From Pseudogemmatithrix spongiicola (lineage in GTDB: Bacteria > Gemmatimonadota > Gemmatimonadetes > Gemmatimonadales > Gemmatimonadaceae), in the NCBI RefSeq assembly GCF_030623445.1, contig NZ_CP130613.1:2790001-2854000 (forward strand): DNA of 64,000 bases, read 5' to 3'. Both the position numbers and the translations under genes were made by a program. Shown here piece by piece: positions 62,100 through 64,000 of the stretch (its first letter is position 1; every line of letters begins with the position of its first letter). The notes under the pieces were generated by a model. The model was not told where the DNA came from. It saw only the letters and a program-made list of their open reading frames with translations, and ran no database searches.

Positions 62100-63558
62100 G
62101 CCTGCGCGCGACGCCACGGCAGCCGCTGCGCACTGGGATGCCCTGCCGATCGCCCTCTCCGACCGCGCGCGGCTGCGCACCGTGACCGTCGCCGCCGCGC
62201 GCAGCGGCGTGCGCACGGGCATGACCGTCGCCCAGGGCAAGTCCAAGTGCGCCGCGCTCGAGGTGCTGGCGTGGGACCAGGCGGCGATCGCGCGTGAAGT
62301 CGCCCGCGCGAGTGCCGCGTTCCTCGCGGCCTCGCCGCAGGTCAGCCCGCTGCGCGACGAACCCGGCACCTGGTGGATCGGCGCCGAAGGCTTCGAGGCC
62401 ATCGGCGGCGAACGCGCGCTGGCCACGCAACTGCTCGCCTTGGCGCGCGTCTGGCATCCGCGCGCGCGCGTCGCCATCGCCGACAGTTGCGTCACCGCCT
62501 ACGCCGCCACATGGAGCACGCGTGCCGCGAGCGAGCCGCTGCACGTCGCGCCAGGCGGCGACCGCGACTACCTCGCGCGCGTGCCGATCGCGCTCATTCC
62601 CATGGAGGGCGAGCTCCGCGAGGCGCTCACGGCCTTGGGCCTGCGCACGGCCGGATCGTTCGCGGCGCTCGACCCATTGGAAGTGGAACGCCGCTGGGGC
62701 AGCGACGGCCTGAGCGCCTGGCGACTCGCCTGCGCCGACGACGCGCGCCGCGCCACGCTCGCGCGCACGGACGATCCGCGGGTGATCGTCCACGAACTCG
62801 CGAGCAGCGCGCCCACGGTCGAGCCGGTGCTCTTCCTCGTGCGCGCCTCGCTCGACCGCTTGGTGCGCACGCTAGCCGCCGACGGACTCGCCGCCGCATC
62901 ACTCAGCATCACGCTCACCCTCGACGACGGCCGGCGCGTCACGCGCGAGGTGCGGCCGGCACGGCCCATCGCCCGCGTCGTGCCGCTCTTCGAGCGCTGC
63001 CGTGCCGCACTCGACACCTGGACGCTCGAGGCGCCCGTTGCCGCGCTCGAGCTGCGCGTCAGTGAAACCGCGCCGTCGAGCGCCGAGCAGGGCGACCTGC
63101 TTGCCGCCGCGTGGCGCGATCCCTCGGCGGCCGAAGCCGCGCTCGCCCGACTGCGCACGACGCTCGGCGCCGGCGCAGTCGTGCGTCCCGTCGCGCGCGA
63201 CTCGTATGCCCCGGAGCGCGCGGGAGGATGGGCCGAAGTGGAGCAAGCGGCGCGCGCCGTTCCGCTCGACGCGCTGCAGGCCACGTCCGTGAAGCCGTCG
63301 CCGGCGGCGCGGTTGCTCGAATCACCCGAACACATCGCGGTCGTCACCGACAAGCACGGCGTGCCCTTGCAAGTGTTCTGGAAGGGCCGTCGTCTCGCAC
63401 TCTCCCGCGCCGTGGGCCCCGAGCGCCTGAGCGGCGAGTGGTGGCACGCAAAACCGTTCGCGCGCGACTACTGGCGCTGCGAGTGCGACGAACTCGGGCA
63501 GGACCTGCTCATCTACCGCGACAGCGGCGGCTGGCACCTGCAAGGCTGGTACGATTGA
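61933..63558 (+). CDS. imuB: ImuB, catalytically inactive Y-family polymerase-like protein
   Basis: About 541 residues from the ATG at 61933; the family N-terminus 'IACVRIPRFPIGAA' follows at about residue 15, so a start further downstream cannot be excluded by much. The Y-family core is recognisable ('GVRTGMTVAQGKSKCAALEV', 'LTALGLRTAGSFAALDPLEV') but the catalytic Asp of motif I and the S-x-D-E of motif III are absent: the equivalents read 'CVRIPRF' and 'WIGAEGFEAIGG'. That is normal for ImuB, which is a beta-clamp adaptor. The C-terminal 'DYWRCECDELGQDLLIYRDS' part is the usual ImuB tail. It overlaps imuA by 167 bp and dnaE2 by 4 bp. Confidence 0.88.
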   Translation: MPAPSPEISRGTSRIACVRIPRFPIGAAWLARGTAPRASAASADAVPRSPAIPNAEPARDATAAAAHWDALPIALSDRARLRTVTVAAARSGVRTGMTVAQGKSKCAALEVLAWDQAAIAREVARASAAFLAASPQVSPLRDEPGTWWIGAEGFEAIGGERALATQLLALARVWHPRARVAIADSCVTAYAATWSTRAASEPLHVAPGGDRDYLARVPIALIPMEGELREALTALGLRTAGSFAALDPLEVERRWGSDGLSAWRLACADDARRATLARTDDPRVIVHELASSAPTVEPVLFLVRASLDRLVRTLAADGLAAASLSITLTLDDGRRVTREVRPARPIARVVPLFERCRAALDTWTLEAPVAALELRVSETAPSSAEQGDLLAAAWRDPSAAEAALARLRTTLGAGAVVRPVARDSYAPERAGGWAEVEQAARAVPLDALQATSVKPSPAARLLESPEHIAVVTDKHGVPLQVFWKGRRLALSRAVGPERLSGEWWHAKPFARDYWRCECDELGQDLLIYRDSGGWHLQGWYD

Positions 63559-64000
63559 GCGGCTACGCCGAGCTGCATTGCCACTCGACGTTCTCGCTGC
63601 TCGACGGCGCCTCGGATCCCGAGCGCTTGGTCGAACGGGCGCTGGCGCTCGGGCTTGGCGCACTCGCGCTCACCGATCACGATGACGTGGGCGGCGCGGT
63701 GCGCTTCGCGACGGCGGCCAAGGAAGCGCAGCTCGCCGGCCTGCACGGCGCCGAGCTCACGGTGGACGTGCCGCTGCCGCCGGGATACGAGCGCGGCAGC
63801 GCGGCGATCCCGCATCGTGTCGTCGGCGAGGACGGCGTGCCGCGGCTGCGCACGCATCTCGTGCTGCTCTGCGAAACGCGCGAGGGCTGGGGCAACCTCT
63901 GCACGCTGATCACGCGCGCGCGGCTGGACCATCCGCGCGGCGAACCGCGCGTGACGCTCGACCAACTCGCGGGGCACACGGCGGGGCTGTACGCGCTGAG
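63555..64000 (+). CDS. dnaE2: Error-prone DNA polymerase III alpha subunit DnaE2, 3'-truncated
   Basis: The first 148 codons of a gene that runs off the window. It starts at TTG overlapping the imuB stop. The PHP domain opening 'AELHCHSTFSLLDGASDP' (H8-x-H10), 'ALGLGALALTDHDDVGGAVR' and 'HLVLLCETREGWGNLCTLIT' is the usual start of DnaE2. 'GAEL' and 'LTDHD' carry more metal ligands. With ImuA and ImuB it makes the damage-inducible translesion mutasome. The polymerase core lies outside the window. Confidence 0.92.
   Translation, partial: MSGYAELHCHSTFSLLDGASDPERLVERALALGLGALALTDHDDVGGAVRFATAAKEAQLAGLHGAELTVDVPLPPGYERGSAAIPHRVVGEDGVPRLRTHLVLLCETREGWGNLCTLITRARLDHPRGEPRVTLDQLAGHTAGLYAL

Overview
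This is a gene-dense, high-GC stretch of bacterial chromosome. No gap between genes exceeds about 185 bp. A TonB-dependent receptor, lipoprotein signal peptides and several Sec or Tat exported enzymes indicate a Gram-negative envelope. The mix of tandem DUF4097 proteins, an M14 peptidase, an ImuA-ImuB-DnaE2 cassette and many GTG starts in overlapping genes fits Gemmatimonadota best. That assignment is inference, since there is no rRNA or other phylogenetic marker. I saw no rRNA, tRNA, insertion sequence, prophage or CRISPR array.

Layout: 0-5.8 kb holds the 3' part of a TonB receptor, a VapBC toxin-antitoxin pair with a palindromic operator, two related lipoproteins, an acyl-CoA thioesterase, an M50 protease and a DUF4377 lipoprotein. 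5.7-11 kb holds a phosphatase, a Nudix enzyme, rhodanese, a DAACS symporter, a GT2 glycosyltransferase and a HAD phosphatase. 11.1-16.4 kb is a two-gene N6-methyltransferase plus SF2 helicase module, the best candidate for an uncharacterised defence or DNA-modification system. 17-20.9 kb is an ECF sigma factor, its anti-sigma factor and three DUF4097 proteins. 21-24.5 kb holds small envelope and hypothetical genes and a TetA-type MFS pump. 24.6-27.1 kb has a Rieske protein and an arginase plus ornithine cyclodeaminase-type pair (arginine to ornithine to proline). 27.2-32.1 kb has an MscS channel split by an in-frame TGA, a sodium:solute symporter with a 33-residue membrane microprotein, and a cardiolipin synthase-like enzyme.

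32.2-36.6 kb is an isoquinoline-oxidoreductase-type molybdenum hydroxylase operon with its maturation factors. 36.6-46 kb holds hydrolases, an M14 peptidase with EF-hand-like loops, MgtE, a sugar dehydrogenase, an amidohydrolase, RidA and an HNH nuclease. 46.1-55.1 kb is a catabolic operon for an ortho-substituted benzoyl-CoA, probably anthraniloyl-CoA or salicyloyl-CoA. It has a monooxygenase/reductase, SDR, MarR regulator, enoyl-CoA hydratase, acyl-CoA dehydrogenase, CoA ligase, RidA and a KAS III-like condensing enzyme.

55.1-60.5 kb is a signalling cassette: a hybrid histidine kinase with two receivers, a lone receiver, and an unusual H-box/REC/Ser-Thr kinase fusion. The window ends in the mutagenic repair cassette imuA-imuB-dnaE2. 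It is preceded by two exact 18-bp direct repeats that look like operators. At least four convergent gene pairs have strong hairpins lying on or between their stop codons.
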